Part shown: one piece after another, positions 35,489 to 45,493 of the stretch
Layout: the number at the start of each line of letters is the position of its first letter
How positions within the stretch are numbered: position 1 is the stretch's first letter
Assembly (NCBI GenBank): GCA_964525185.1
Contig: CAZGFQ010000005.1
Location: 24,271 to 88,270, forward strand
Direction of reading: 5' to 3'
Origin: JABHGY01 sp964525185
GTDB taxonomy: Bacteria > Fidelibacterota > Marinisomatia > Marinisomatales > UBA1611
DNA: 64,000 nt
Made by a program: the position numbers and the translations under genes
Notes under the pieces: model-generated
The model's input: the letters and a program-made list of their open reading frames with translations, nothing else
Told to the model about the DNA's origin: nothing
Database searches by the model: none

Positions 35489-36320
35489 TACCTTTATTCT
35501 TTTTATTCTTCTATCTCTTTCTGTCGCATTAGGACAGAGTGAGATAACGCTTTTAGCCTATAAAGCATTTCCGCCTATTTTTGAACAAATGGACTTCAAA
35601 CCAGATAAAGTCCAAGTAGGATTAGCAGATAATGTTTATCTATTAGACAAAAATTCTAGGCAAATTTGTCGCTTAGATTCTGAACAGAAAGCCATTTTTT
35701 ATGGAAGCTTTGGTCGCGGGAATAATAGTTTCTTTGAACCTGTTTGGATTGGATTTGCATCAGACGGTTTATGGGTATTAGATCGAACAGAAAATACTTT
35801 AGAGCAACTCGATTATCGATTGAATAAGATTAGAACCGTAGAGTTAAACAATAATACGTATCCAGAGCAAGCTGCTATTGACCCATTCGGGCGATTTTAC
35901 CTTTCGAGCCATCAATACCAAGTGATTCATGGCATTGGTCAATCAAATATGTTCGATGCTGCCATTGTAGAATTAAATGATTATGATGACATTATGTCGT
36001 GCGAAAGCGACTTTAGAATTAACGATAATGGAGAATTAGGATTATTAACATATTGTGATGGTATGGTCCATATTTTTAATTCAATCGGTAATAAGATCCA
36101 GATAGACAAGGTATCAATAAATAATCCAAAATATTTAGTTCCAATACGTAATAAATGGCTCATTCTAAATGAGAATGGAGAAGGGGAATACTTATTTTCA
36201 AATAAGCATATTCAATTACCCGGGATTGTAGGACATATTAAAGATGCTATTTCATATAATAGAACACTCATTATACTTTCTGAAGACCAAGTTCTTTATC
36301 TGAATGTACCAACATTTTAA
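35469..36320 (+). CDS. Secreted beta-propeller-like protein of unknown function
   Basis: The 283-residue protein has a signal peptide (hydrophobic run ending VALGQ) and repeated short beta-strand units (NVYLLDKNSRQICRLD, GLWVLDRTENTLEQLD, DGMVHIFNSIGNKIQID), suggesting an NHL- or six-bladed propeller. No enzymatic motif is evident. The start at 35469 overlaps lgt by 20 bp and exposes the signal peptide; its end overlaps the large barrel protein by 17 bp. The tight packing suggests a shared envelope role with the next genes. Confidence 0.65.
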   Translation: MKISKNNTFILFILLSLSVALGQSEITLLAYKAFPPIFEQMDFKPDKVQVGLADNVYLLDKNSRQICRLDSEQKAIFYGSFGRGNNSFFEPVWIGFASDGLWVLDRTENTLEQLDYRLNKIRTVELNNNTYPEQAAIDPFGRFYLSSHQYQVIHGIGQSNMFDAAIVELNDYDDIMSCESDFRINDNGELGLLTYCDGMVHIFNSIGNKIQIDKVSINNPKYLVPIRNKWLILNENGEGEYLFSNKHIQLPGIVGHIKDAISYNRTLIILSEDQVLYLNVPTF

Positions 36321-39300
36321 GCCTTGGATTGGAATTGGTTTATTTGGATTTAGCTGCTTAATTGGACAGATAGCTTCAACGACCGATACATTAGAGTATA
36401 ATTCAAATAAAAAAACATTTCAGTTAAGCCATACCTTTATTTTAGATGGCTCCATTAAGAATATACCTTATCAACAGATACACATTGATTCAGTAAATAA
36501 TATTGAAGGATTAATTTATACGTCTGATTCTATTTCAGGAGAAAATAAACATGTTTTTTCATATTCCTATTTAAATAAATCCCTACCAAAATCCGTACGA
36601 AATAACGTTTATCCATTTAAGCAAAAAAAGATAATCCCAAAGGAACGCTTGATAGACAAAAATGAAATCCATTCCCATGATTATAATAATGTTCAATCTG
36701 CAGGCTCATTTTTTAGACAATTAAATATGACACAAAAAGGAGGTTCAGAATTCTCTGGTGGAATGAAATTCCAATTGCAGGGAAACATATATGACAATCT
36801 TCAAATAAGTGGTTTTATTAGCGATCAAGAATTTCCATTACAACCAGAAGGAAATTCTCAAAAATTGGGTGAAATTGATCAAGTATATTTACAATTATCT
36901 CATCCAAATACATTATTAGAAGTTGGAGATATACATTTTAGTAGTCACGCAGGGAAATTCCAACATTACGACAGAAAACTCATTGGAATAAAGAATCACT
37001 TTAAACATAATAACATGAATGTTGAAACCATTATGGCTACTACAAAAAGCAGGTTTCACAAAATTGAATTCAAAGGTAAGGATGGGAAGCAAGGTCCGTA
37101 TCAACTTGGTTCTGACAATGGGAATATCGATATAATAATCCAAGCTGGAACGGAAAAAGTTTGGTTAAATGGGAATGAATTAACACGTGGAAAAAATCAT
37201 GATTATGTCGTGGATTATCATACAGGCGAAATATCCTTTACATCCAAACAATTAATTCACCACGATTCTGATATTTATATTGAATATCAATACACGGATT
37301 ATCAGTTTAACAGGAATCTACTAGGTAGTTCTTTTTCGAAGAAAATAGAGGAAAAAGGGAACATATCTTTTCATTGGGTTAAGGAAGATGACTTTATATC
37401 ATCCAATAAATCAGAATTTTCTTCTGAAGCTCTTGCGGCTTTAAAACAAGCTGGTGATAAAGATCCATATATAAATGGAATACAGCTTGATTCCACGGGC
37501 GATTATTACTTATCCCAGTCGATATTATATTACTTTCAGGAGATGGATACAACAACAATAGATGAATATGAACGCGTATCTGCTGTTTTTCGGTATAATA
37601 AAAATGGAAACTACATAAAGAAAATTTCCAATAAAGGAAACTCCTATTATCACTATTCTTCATTCACAAATGAAAATGAGCTGACATATTCTCCAGGATA
37701 TTCTGTTGTAAGGCCAGAAGATTTACAATCGTTCAATATTCAATCAGATTGGCATTATGAAAATAATCTAAATCTTAAAGTCGAATTTGCTCACTCTAAT
37801 CAGGATTTAAATCGTTTATCAGATATGGATGATAATGACAATTTAGGGGTGGCTTATTATTTAGAAATTGAAAAAAGTTCTGATCTTTTATCTTACGAAA
37901 ATGCTCTTAATTTTCGTTTTTCTGATTGGAAAAAATCAATTGAATATGCGTCTTTAAGTAGAGATACGGATATTTTATTTAATCGAGAATGGAACTTAAC
38001 CGAAGAACAAAGCGGAAATTTTAATCTTAAAACGGGAGATATTACTGTCCAAATTCCTGAAAGGGGTAAATCGACTTTTCAATTTTCATCACTACAATAT
38101 GGAAATGATCAAAAAGAAAGAATTCACTTAAAGCAGGATTTAACTCACAAGCGGTTTAAAGATTCATATTATTCCTATAATAGCGTAAAAACACCTGGGC
38201 ATACCTTTTTGCAACAATCTGCGTTTTTATCTATTGCATCCGAAGGGATAAGTCCATATCTACACTATGCATCAGAATATGATGAAAATCATAAATCATT
38301 CAAAATTACAGCTCTTGGATTAAGGAAGATTATTCAACAAAAAGAATGGAATATTAAAGTAAGTCATCGATCAGATGCTATGGAACTTGATTCCTTATTG
38401 ATTGGACTAGAAGATTTTCAAGAAGGGTGGTTTATCGAAGGAGATATGTCTTCAAATAATAAACAAGGGTGGCGTAAAGATTTTACAATAAGAAAAAGGA
38501 TGCAAAACGATTTTGAATCGGGAAATGATATAAATTATACATTAGGACAAGGACAACTTTCTTATAACAATAACCGGCATCCTATTCGTTGGGATATTCA
38601 GTTGAATTCTGAAGAAACGTTCAAAGAGAATAGAATTGTTGTTTATGATTCCATTGGTCCTGGATTAGGCCATTATCGATATGATGAAATCTTTAATGAT
38701 TATATTGAAGATGAAAATGGAAGCTATATAGCTCAAACTATATCTTCAGGTCAATTATTCCAGGCGTCTAGTTTATCTGGGAGTCACCGGTTTCAATATA
38801 ATATGGAAAAAGAAAAATCACTTTGGAAAATTCCATTATCGATTCAACTTGAAAATAGACTGGACTATAGTGGTAATGAACACAATTTAGAAACAGTATT
38901 ACAACCTACACTTGATAATCAACATATTATTAGATCACGATGGAATAATAGATTAAAACTTGATTATAATCCTTTGAAGGAAAAGATACGAATTCAATCT
39001 TGGCGTAATACGTCGAGAGATATGAATGGAATGGACCCGCGAGGAATTGATATTCGGAACTCAGATGAATCAGTCATTTTAATGGAAAATAATCGTTCAA
39101 AAAAATGGAAATACTTAAATAAATCACAATGGACAGGTTTCCGGGTAGAATCGAATATATCGTCTCTACGAAATCGAGAGATTGTTGGCTGGTGGAGCGA
39201 ATTCGTCTTAACGAGAAAATTAACTATAAATACTAATTATGCGTTAAGTGTTCATGGAGGGCAAGGGTCTGGACTTTATGGAATTATTCCATTTAAAGCA

Positions 39301-39579
39301 GATGGAGCGGGAATTAGTGTTGAAGGGAAAACACATATATCGAAAAAAGGTAAGCTTGAAAGTAAATTGATTTGGAATAATGTAAAATTAACATCTGGGA
39401 ATGTATTACCACCAGAAGCATTAATGGGAAATCCTGTAGGGAATGGGCTTCGAACTCAAACTCGATTTCAATGGATGCTTGATGCTCGACTATCGTTAAA
39501 TCTATCCTTAATAACTATTCGTGATTCTAGATATGGATCTCTAATTACATTTAATGGGGAATTTCGTGCGTATTTCTAA
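36304..39579 (+). CDS. Large outer-membrane beta-barrel protein, unknown function
   Basis: The 1091-residue protein has a signal peptide (GLFGFSCLIGQ), a periplasmic N-terminal part, and a domain around 270-340 with DIIIQAGTEKVWLNG and DYVVDYHTGEISFT; I believe that pattern recurs in large FCB envelope proteins, without an assigned function. The remainder is alternating amphipathic strands ending in GEFRAYF, the C-terminal aromatic signal expected for BamA-dependent insertion. No TonB plug is seen. It is coupled to the next gene, a second barrel, by a 26-bp overlap. Confidence 0.7.
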   Translation: MYQHFKPWIGIGLFGFSCLIGQIASTTDTLEYNSNKKTFQLSHTFILDGSIKNIPYQQIHIDSVNNIEGLIYTSDSISGENKHVFSYSYLNKSLPKSVRNNVYPFKQKKIIPKERLIDKNEIHSHDYNNVQSAGSFFRQLNMTQKGGSEFSGGMKFQLQGNIYDNLQISGFISDQEFPLQPEGNSQKLGEIDQVYLQLSHPNTLLEVGDIHFSSHAGKFQHYDRKLIGIKNHFKHNNMNVETIMATTKSRFHKIEFKGKDGKQGPYQLGSDNGNIDIIIQAGTEKVWLNGNELTRGKNHDYVVDYHTGEISFTSKQLIHHDSDIYIEYQYTDYQFNRNLLGSSFSKKIEEKGNISFHWVKEDDFISSNKSEFSSEALAALKQAGDKDPYINGIQLDSTGDYYLSQSILYYFQEMDTTTIDEYERVSAVFRYNKNGNYIKKISNKGNSYYHYSSFTNENELTYSPGYSVVRPEDLQSFNIQSDWHYENNLNLKVEFAHSNQDLNRLSDMDDNDNLGVAYYLEIEKSSDLLSYENALNFRFSDWKKSIEYASLSRDTDILFNREWNLTEEQSGNFNLKTGDITVQIPERGKSTFQFSSLQYGNDQKERIHLKQDLTHKRFKDSYYSYNSVKTPGHTFLQQSAFLSIASEGISPYLHYASEYDENHKSFKITALGLRKIIQQKEWNIKVSHRSDAMELDSLLIGLEDFQEGWFIEGDMSSNNKQGWRKDFTIRKRMQNDFESGNDINYTLGQGQLSYNNNRHPIRWDIQLNSEETFKENRIVVYDSIGPGLGHYRYDEIFNDYIEDENGSYIAQTISSGQLFQASSLSGSHRFQYNMEKEKSLWKIPLSIQLENRLDYSGNEHNLETVLQPTLDNQHIIRSRWNNRLKLDYNPLKEKIRIQSWRNTSRDMNGMDPRGIDIRNSDESVILMENNRSKKWKYLNKSQWTGFRVESNISSLRNREIVGWWSEFVLTRKLTINTNYALSVHGGQGSGLYGIIPFKADGAGISVEGKTHISKKGKLESKLIWNNVKLTSGNVLPPEALMGNPVGNGLRTQTRFQWMLDARLSLNLSLITIRDSRYGSLITFNGEFRAYF

Positions 39580-40900
39580 ATATGCCATCCTTAGTTGCCT
39601 TTTAACTTTATTGTCTGGACAGGTACCTAAAAGCGTTCAATTCAGCCATCTAGATAGTATTGCTATTCATGATTCATTAAGTGTTTTACTCCAAGATGAT
39701 CATTCTTCACATTATGAATATCAATTAACATCATTTGACTATACAGATAGTATTAAAGCTCATTATGAATTATTTCCAATCAAAAGAGTCATACATAATA
39801 TTTATTTCGATCAAGATATTGAGATTAATCAAAAAGTTTTAAACCAAATGTTTTCTCGAATGCTGACATCGAAAACGGATATAAAATCTTCCTTAGAATT
39901 GATTAAAAATTCATATCCGTTTATTGTAAATACACCCGCCTACGAATGGGGAATTCAGAATGAAAAAGAAAGCATTATCATTCATTTTGACCCTTCTTTC
40001 AAGCAACAGTTTTCTGCGATCATTGGGGCAAATAAAAGTTATAACAATATGTGGGAAGCAACCGGAGAAATTGATTTAAATATTGAAAATATTTTTAAAA
40101 ATGCTGAATCCATTAATTTTTATTGGAAAAAATTGGATACACTCACTCAGGAAATACAATTTCAATTCCAACAACCACACTCCTTTGGAACACCTATTGG
40201 ATTAAATATTTCTTTAGATAGAAACACGCATGATGGGTACTTTACAGAATCACAATCACACATAAGTATTAGCACTCCTTTTAAATATATGGCGCTCTTG
40301 TCTCTCGGATATGAAAGTAGTCATATTCATGCAACAAATACTGGGAAAGATGTTGGCTATTTGTCAAATGATGCACAATCCATTGTTGGTGGAATTAAAT
40401 CGAATTCTCTGAATAATCGGTGGCTTCCAACCCAAGGACATTCTTTTACTATATCTGGGAAGATAGGTCAAATTCAACAAGAGTTAATGTATAACTTAAT
40501 GATAATGGGCGTACGAATATTTCCCATTAAAAAATATTGGTTTGGGCATATTGGTTTTTGGGGTGAACAAATAAAAAGTGGAAAAAATAATCTTCCCAAA
40601 TCTCGCTTAATTCGTTTTGGTGGAATGGAAACGATGAAAGGTTATCGTGAAAATGAATTTATGGCAGAGTGGGTGATAAGTCCTGAGTTTCAACTTTCAT
40701 ATATTTTAAATGATGGCATGCATTTTAGTTCTTTTTATCAAATAGGGCGATTCGAATCTAATCAGTCTATTTTACACTCCATTGGATTTGGTTTAAAACA
40801 GGTGAAAGAGTCATCCATTATAGAAATACTATATGGAGTACCTATGAGAGATCCAATTACAAATGGGCAATTGCATTTTAAGTTTATTTCTCGATTTTAA
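39554..40900 (+). CDS. BamA/TamA-like (Omp85) outer-membrane protein
   Basis: The 448-residue protein has a signal peptide and a short N-terminal periplasmic part (a single POTRA-like region may lie at about 70-140). A 16-strand-type barrel follows with RFGGMETMKGYRENEF, which matches the conserved Omp85 loop-6 segment (R-F-x-G...RGYRxxxF) except that Lys replaces the Arg of VRGF/RGY. It ends in FKFISRF, a terminal aromatic. It may insert or secrete a partner, with the coupled 1091-residue barrel protein an obvious candidate. The start is taken at 39554; a GTG at 39566 is an alternative. Confidence 0.7.
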   Translation: MGNFVRISKYAILSCLLTLLSGQVPKSVQFSHLDSIAIHDSLSVLLQDDHSSHYEYQLTSFDYTDSIKAHYELFPIKRVIHNIYFDQDIEINQKVLNQMFSRMLTSKTDIKSSLELIKNSYPFIVNTPAYEWGIQNEKESIIIHFDPSFKQQFSAIIGANKSYNNMWEATGEIDLNIENIFKNAESINFYWKKLDTLTQEIQFQFQQPHSFGTPIGLNISLDRNTHDGYFTESQSHISISTPFKYMALLSLGYESSHIHATNTGKDVGYLSNDAQSIVGGIKSNSLNNRWLPTQGHSFTISGKIGQIQQELMYNLMIMGVRIFPIKKYWFGHIGFWGEQIKSGKNNLPKSRLIRFGGMETMKGYRENEFMAEWVISPEFQLSYILNDGMHFSSFYQIGRFESNQSILHSIGFGLKQVKESSIIEILYGVPMRDPITNGQLHFKFISRF

Positions 40901-40953
40901 AATTGGGTTAGGAAAAAATGGGATTTAGATATCTCTTTAAGTAATTTTGAAGG

Positions 40954-41964
40954 ATGAAAATGAATCTTAAAATAATAACCATCTTATCATTATTTATTGT
41001 GATTTTAGGGTGCGAGACTAAAAGAGAAGCTCTTGGGGCAGATAATGAATTAATTGTTGTTTGTTCTGATCCTGATAAAGATATTATTTATGATTTTGTT
41101 CAATCTGTATTTGATGATACTCTTTTTACACCACAGCCTGAACCCTATTTTAAAATAAGATTTGTGAAACCTGAAGGATATATTGATCTAAAAGAACAAG
41201 CATATGTTGTTGTCGGCGCTATTGGAGATGATATCCATAATGAGGGTGTTAAATTGGTAAAAAAATTATTACCCGAGGATCAATATCAAAGTACCTTAGA
41301 AACTGATCCAATACTATTCACTCGCGATTTATATGCATCAAATCAGCTGTTTTTAATCGTTAATGCAAAGAGCAGGGACCACTTAATGAAATCAGTTTTT
41401 GCTAAAAAAGAATGGTTGAAGAATCAGTATTATGGTCAATTTGCAAAACGCCAGAGTAAATATATTTTTGAAAATGCTCGTAGAGTTGAAGTAGAAAAAG
41501 AATTATCTGAAAATTATGGTTGGACAATGAAAATCCCATGGGGATGGGAAGTCATAAAAGATAGTTCAGATGTTGGCTTTTTTTGGTTAGGAAAAGAAAT
41601 GCCATTTCAGTGGATATCCGCCCAGTGGAAAGATGGAAAAACCATTGATGTCATTGATGGATTAGATATCGGAAATGCCATCTGGTCTTTTCCTGAAACA
41701 TTTTATAAACATATTCGTTTTCATGATTATAAATTTAAAATGGAGAAAGTTTATTTTAATCGGATAAAAGCGTGGAAAGTAACCGGTATATGGGAATCGA
41801 TTGAAGAGCCACAGGGTGGCCCATTTCTTTCATATATCTTTTATGATAAAACTTCAGATAAAACGTATCATTTGAATATGCTTATTTACCATCCTGGCGA
41901 AGATAAATCTATATTTATGAGACAAATGGATTTAATTGCAAAATCATTTAGAGTAATAAATTGA
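40954..41964 (+). CDS. DUF4837 family lipoprotein
   Basis: The 336-residue lipoprotein (lipobox ILGC, Cys20) matches DUF4837, a family I know from Bacteroidota and relatives. Recognisable segments are ELIVVCSDPD near the mature N-terminus, DLYASNQLFLIVNA, and IPWGWEVIKDSSDVGFFWLGKEMP. Function unknown; its position between outer-membrane proteins and sugar genes suggests an envelope role. AAGG precedes the start; the RmlD-like gene follows two bases after its stop. Confidence 0.8.
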   Translation: MKMNLKIITILSLFIVILGCETKREALGADNELIVVCSDPDKDIIYDFVQSVFDDTLFTPQPEPYFKIRFVKPEGYIDLKEQAYVVVGAIGDDIHNEGVKLVKKLLPEDQYQSTLETDPILFTRDLYASNQLFLIVNAKSRDHLMKSVFAKKEWLKNQYYGQFAKRQSKYIFENARRVEVEKELSENYGWTMKIPWGWEVIKDSSDVGFFWLGKEMPFQWISAQWKDGKTIDVIDGLDIGNAIWSFPETFYKHIRFHDYKFKMEKVYFNRIKAWKVTGIWESIEEPQGGPFLSYIFYDKTSDKTYHLNMLIYHPGEDKSIFMRQMDLIAKSFRVIN

Positions 41965-41966
41965 AT

Positions 41967-42836
41967 ATGAAAAAAATATTGATTACAGGAGCATTTGGTC
42001 AACTGGGCCGTGCACTAACGCATGAGTTGGAAGATGATTATTTACTTCTTTTAACAGATACAGTTATTCCACCTAATTCAAACGGGCTTCCATTGGATAT
42101 AACAGATCGTAAGTTAGTTAAAGAAACTTTACCAGCACTTGAGCCTGATTTGATCGTTAATTTGGCGGCAATGACAGACGTTGATGGGTGTGAATCTAAT
42201 CCGGATAAAGCATGGATTGTTAATTCTACGAGTGTACAAAATTTATTAGATTTTGGACAGTGTCCCTTGATTCATATTTCATCTGATTATGTTTTTGATG
42301 GTAAAAATGGACCATATAAAGAATCGGACGAAACAAATCCAATTAATGTATATGGAGAAACGAAATTAGAATCTGAGGAACTCATTTGGGCCTCGGGCGA
42401 GCGTCATTTAGTGATTCGCACAAATGTCGTTTATGACTATGAACCAACTACAAAAGCAAGTTTCCTAAAATGGGTTGTTGAATCTTTACAAAAAAATCTG
42501 GAAATAAACGTAGTAACAGATCAATTCAATAATCCAACTTGGACGAGCTCATTAGCCATTGTGATTAAAAGATGTATCGAACTTGATGTAGCGGGATTAG
42601 TTCATTGGGGAGATAAAGATTATTTGAACCGCTATGAATTTTCCCAACAAATAGCAGATGCTTTTGGATTAAATAAAAAATTAATAAAACCTATTACAAG
42701 TGATGAATTAAATCAATTGGCTCCTCGCCCTGAAAATGGAGGTGTTGATGCATCTCTGTTATCTGAAGCCATCGGTATAGAACCCCCACTTTTAGTGGAT
42801 TCATTACGATTCATAAAGGAACGTTTTTCTGAATGA
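41967..42836 (+). CDS. rfbD: dTDP-4-dehydrorhamnose reductase-like SDR
   Basis: The 289-residue RmlD-type short-chain dehydrogenase has the NAD(P) motif GAFGQLG, AAMTDVDGCE and the catalytic YGETK (Tyr-x3-Lys). The C-terminal SDELNQLAPRPENGGVDASLL segment resembles the RmlD tail (RPxNSxLD), slightly diverged. RmlD reduces dTDP-4-keto-rhamnose to dTDP-L-rhamnose; rmlA, B and C are not in the window, so a different sugar is possible. The ATG at 41967 is preferred over the TTG at 41961. The next gene overlaps by ATGA. Confidence 0.75.
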   Translation: MKKILITGAFGQLGRALTHELEDDYLLLLTDTVIPPNSNGLPLDITDRKLVKETLPALEPDLIVNLAAMTDVDGCESNPDKAWIVNSTSVQNLLDFGQCPLIHISSDYVFDGKNGPYKESDETNPINVYGETKLESEELIWASGERHLVIRTNVVYDYEPTTKASFLKWVVESLQKNLEINVVTDQFNNPTWTSSLAIVIKRCIELDVAGLVHWGDKDYLNRYEFSQQIADAFGLNKKLIKPITSDELNQLAPRPENGGVDASLLSEAIGIEPPLLVDSLRFIKERFSE

Positions 42837-43546
42837 AAACTTTAATCATATCTCCAACATATAATGAAATAAAGAATGTTCCCATTCTCGTTAAAGCTAT
42901 ATTCGATCTAAATCCTGATTATCATTTATTGATCGTAGATGATAACTCTCCCGATGGTACAGCCGATGCAGTGCGTTCCTTGCAACAGGAGTATGAAAAT
43001 TTATATATGGAAGTTCGGCCAGGGAAAGCGGGGTTAGGGACAGCGTATTTATTTGGATTCCAATGGGCATTAGACAATGGATATGATCAAATGGTTCAAA
43101 TTGATGCAGATTTATCTCACGACCCAAATGATATTCCTAAATTACTTGCTGATTTAGAGGATTATGATCTTGTTATAGGTAGCCGTTATTGCCAAGGAAT
43201 CAGTGTCGTGAATTGGCCGTTAAGACGTTTATTTTTGAGTTATGGCGCTAACCTATATTCAAGAATCATTACGGGACTTCCGATTATGGATAGTACGGGA
43301 GGCTTTAAAGCGTGGAGTCGAAAAGTTCTGGAAGCTATTGATTTAAGTGATGTCAAATCTCAGGGATATTCGTTCCAAATTGAGATGAATTTTCGTGCTT
43401 GGCGTAAAAAATTCAATATACATGAACATTCTATTATTTTTGTTGATCGTACAATTGGGGAATCAAAAATGAGCAGCCATATTATGTATGAAGCTATTTG
43501 GATTGTATGGCGATTAAGAATCTGGAGACTGTTCGGCTGGATTTAA
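42833..43546 (+). CDS. Polyprenol-phosphate sugar synthase (dolichyl-phosphate mannosyltransferase-like GT2)
   Basis: The 237-residue GT2 enzyme has the DPM1-type pattern: PTYNEIKNVPIL, VDDNSPDGTAD, the metal-binding DADLSHDP, VIGSRYCQG and STGGFKAW, and QIEMNFRAWRK. It transfers mannose or glucose from a nucleotide sugar to polyprenyl phosphate, supplying lipid-linked sugar for envelope glycans. It lacks C-terminal membrane spans, as soluble DPM1 homologues do. It is translationally coupled to the RmlD-like gene. Confidence 0.85.
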   Translation: MKTLIISPTYNEIKNVPILVKAIFDLNPDYHLLIVDDNSPDGTADAVRSLQQEYENLYMEVRPGKAGLGTAYLFGFQWALDNGYDQMVQIDADLSHDPNDIPKLLADLEDYDLVIGSRYCQGISVVNWPLRRLFLSYGANLYSRIITGLPIMDSTGGFKAWSRKVLEAIDLSDVKSQGYSFQIEMNFRAWRKKFNIHEHSIIFVDRTIGESKMSSHIMYEAIWIVWRLRIWRLFGWI

Positions 43547-43571
43547 TCAGTCATAATCTTATAAACTAAAT

Positions 43572-44435
43572 ATGGATTTATCTATTTGCATTGTAACTCT
43601 TAACGCAAAGAGAGTTATAGAAAATTGTCTGAATTCCATCCCAAATGCTGTCGGCAATCTATCGTATGAAATTATCATTGTAGACAATAATTCTAAAGAT
43701 TCAACCATAGCACTAATTAATGATCATCATCTTGAAAAAACCTTAATTCAAAATACAGTAAACTTTGGTTATACAAAACCTATGAACCAAGCTTTAAGAT
43801 TAGCGAAGGGGAATTGGTTGTTACAATTAAACCCGGATATTGTATTATCGGAAAATTCATTAATAGGATTAATGGATTATGCCATAAATCGCCCAAAAGT
43901 GGGTTTGTGTGAACCGAAAATTCTGCACGAAAATGGTCAATTTCAAAAATCTACGCGTCGAGGATTAGCTAGGCCGCAAGCTGTTTTAAGCTATTTTCTT
44001 GGTTTGAGTAAGCTATTCCCCAAAGATAAACGATTTACGGGATATCAGCTTAATCATTTAGATGAAAATGAAATACACATCGTCCAAGGTATTTCTGGTA
44101 CATGTATGCTAGCGCGTAGAGAAGTATTTGATGATGTTGGATTCTTAGATGAAACCTTTTTTGCCTATCAAGAAGATTCGGACTTTTGCATTCGCGCTGA
44201 AAAAGCTGGATGGGAGATTCATTATAATCCGCATTTTACTGCGACACATTTTACGGGGCAGGGTGGATCTAAATCTGTTGCCTATTTAGCCAATTTTGAA
44301 TGGCATCGGTCCTATTATTTATATTATAAAAAACACTTTTCATCGGATTATTCATTTTTATTTAACGGTTTTTATTATAGTCTCATGATTTTTAAATGTA
44401 TTTTCGCAACAGTTAAAATCGCCATTACACACTAA
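43572..44435 (+). CDS. Family 2 glycosyltransferase (rhamnosyltransferase-like)
   Basis: The 287-residue GT2 protein has an N-terminal SIVTLNAKRVIENCL segment, VDNNSKDST, a DxD-equivalent LNPDIVL, and a FAYQEDSDFCIRAEKAGW motif, features common to WbbL-type rhamnosyltransferases. Donor and acceptor are not determinable. It belongs to the glycan gene group with the RmlD-like reductase and the WecA-like enzyme. Confidence 0.8.
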   Translation: MDLSICIVTLNAKRVIENCLNSIPNAVGNLSYEIIIVDNNSKDSTIALINDHHLEKTLIQNTVNFGYTKPMNQALRLAKGNWLLQLNPDIVLSENSLIGLMDYAINRPKVGLCEPKILHENGQFQKSTRRGLARPQAVLSYFLGLSKLFPKDKRFTGYQLNHLDENEIHIVQGISGTCMLARREVFDDVGFLDETFFAYQEDSDFCIRAEKAGWEIHYNPHFTATHFTGQGGSKSVAYLANFEWHRSYYLYYKKHFSSDYSFLFNGFYYSLMIFKCIFATVKIAITH

Positions 44436-44443
44436 TAATTATT

Positions 44444-45487
44444 ATGACTATCCAACTTCCCATATTATTCCAAATAATTCTATCTTCTAGTATTGTTGCA
44501 TTAATATTGGCTTATTTGTCCCTGCAAATAGCTCCGAAATTTGGATTAATGGATGATCCAAAAAGTGCGGAACATAAAGTGCATAAAATCCCAATTCCTT
44601 TAACAGGGGGAACGGTAATAATCCTCGTTATTTGGTTGGCTACTTTCTTTTTTGATTTATTTGGAGAGAATCCAATAAAAGGTATTATTTTAGCTAGTAC
44701 CGTCATTTACCTATTTGGGATTTGGGATGACATAAAACATTTATCTCCATCCACAAAATTATTAGGGCAGTTTTTAGGTGCATTTTTACTTATTCAAAAT
44801 GGGGTACAAATTCATTTATTTGATTCTCCTGAATTTTTTATTCAACCTGGCGTTCCATGGGATAATATTTTAAATATTTCATTAACATTATTTTGGGTTA
44901 TTGCAATTGTTAATGCGTTTAATCTGATTGATAGTTTTGATGGATTGGCCGTCGGACTATCCGCTCTATCTGCGAGTTTCTTTCTAATAATATCGATTGC
45001 GTCAGGCCAAACAGAAATGGCTTATTTTAGTGCAATTATATTGGGTGGAACATTTGCAGTATATTTTTATAATTCTCATCCAGCAAAACTGTTTTTGGGT
45101 GACTCTGGTGCCCAAACATTGGGATTCATTTTAGCATCCATGGCTATTTTATATCGCCCAAATGCTGAAAGTCAGTTATCTTCGTGGTTTGTGCCTATTT
45201 TAGTATTTGGCGTCCCATTATTTGATTTATGTTTAGTCTTTTTTTCTAGAATACGGAGACGAAAAAAAGTGCATACCGCATCAAAAGATCATACATATCA
45301 TCGCTTAGCTCAACGAGGGGTAGATTTAGATCGTGCTGTTTTGCTGATGCACGGTGTATCATTGATATTAAGTGTTGTTGGGTATTTATGTCTAAATTTG
45401 CCAGCATTTTGGGCAAATAGTATTTTCCTTTTATTGACGGGAATTGCTGTATTTGCCTTTTTTATATTAGATAAAAATTATGAGTAA
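44444..45487 (+). CDS. WecA/TagO-like polyprenyl-phosphate sugar-1-phosphate transferase
   Basis: The 347-residue protein with about ten to eleven spans belongs to the MraY/WecA family: DDPKSAEHKVHKIPIPLTGG near the N-terminus, WDDIKHLSP, NAFNLIDSFDGLAVG (Ser-Phe where Gly-Leu is usual), LGDSGAQTLGFILA and KDHTYHRLAQRG. It presumably transfers GlcNAc-1-phosphate or a related sugar to undecaprenyl phosphate to start an O-antigen-like polymer. The absence of peptidoglycan genes nearby makes MraY itself unlikely. Confidence 0.83.
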   Translation: MTIQLPILFQIILSSSIVALILAYLSLQIAPKFGLMDDPKSAEHKVHKIPIPLTGGTVIILVIWLATFFFDLFGENPIKGIILASTVIYLFGIWDDIKHLSPSTKLLGQFLGAFLLIQNGVQIHLFDSPEFFIQPGVPWDNILNISLTLFWVIAIVNAFNLIDSFDGLAVGLSALSASFFLIISIASGQTEMAYFSAIILGGTFAVYFYNSHPAKLFLGDSGAQTLGFILASMAILYRPNAESQLSSWFVPILVFGVPLFDLCLVFFSRIRRRKKVHTASKDHTYHRLAQRGVDLDRAVLLMHGVSLILSVVGYLCLNLPAFWANSIFLLLTGIAVFAFFILDKNYE

Positions 45488-45493
45488 GGAAAT

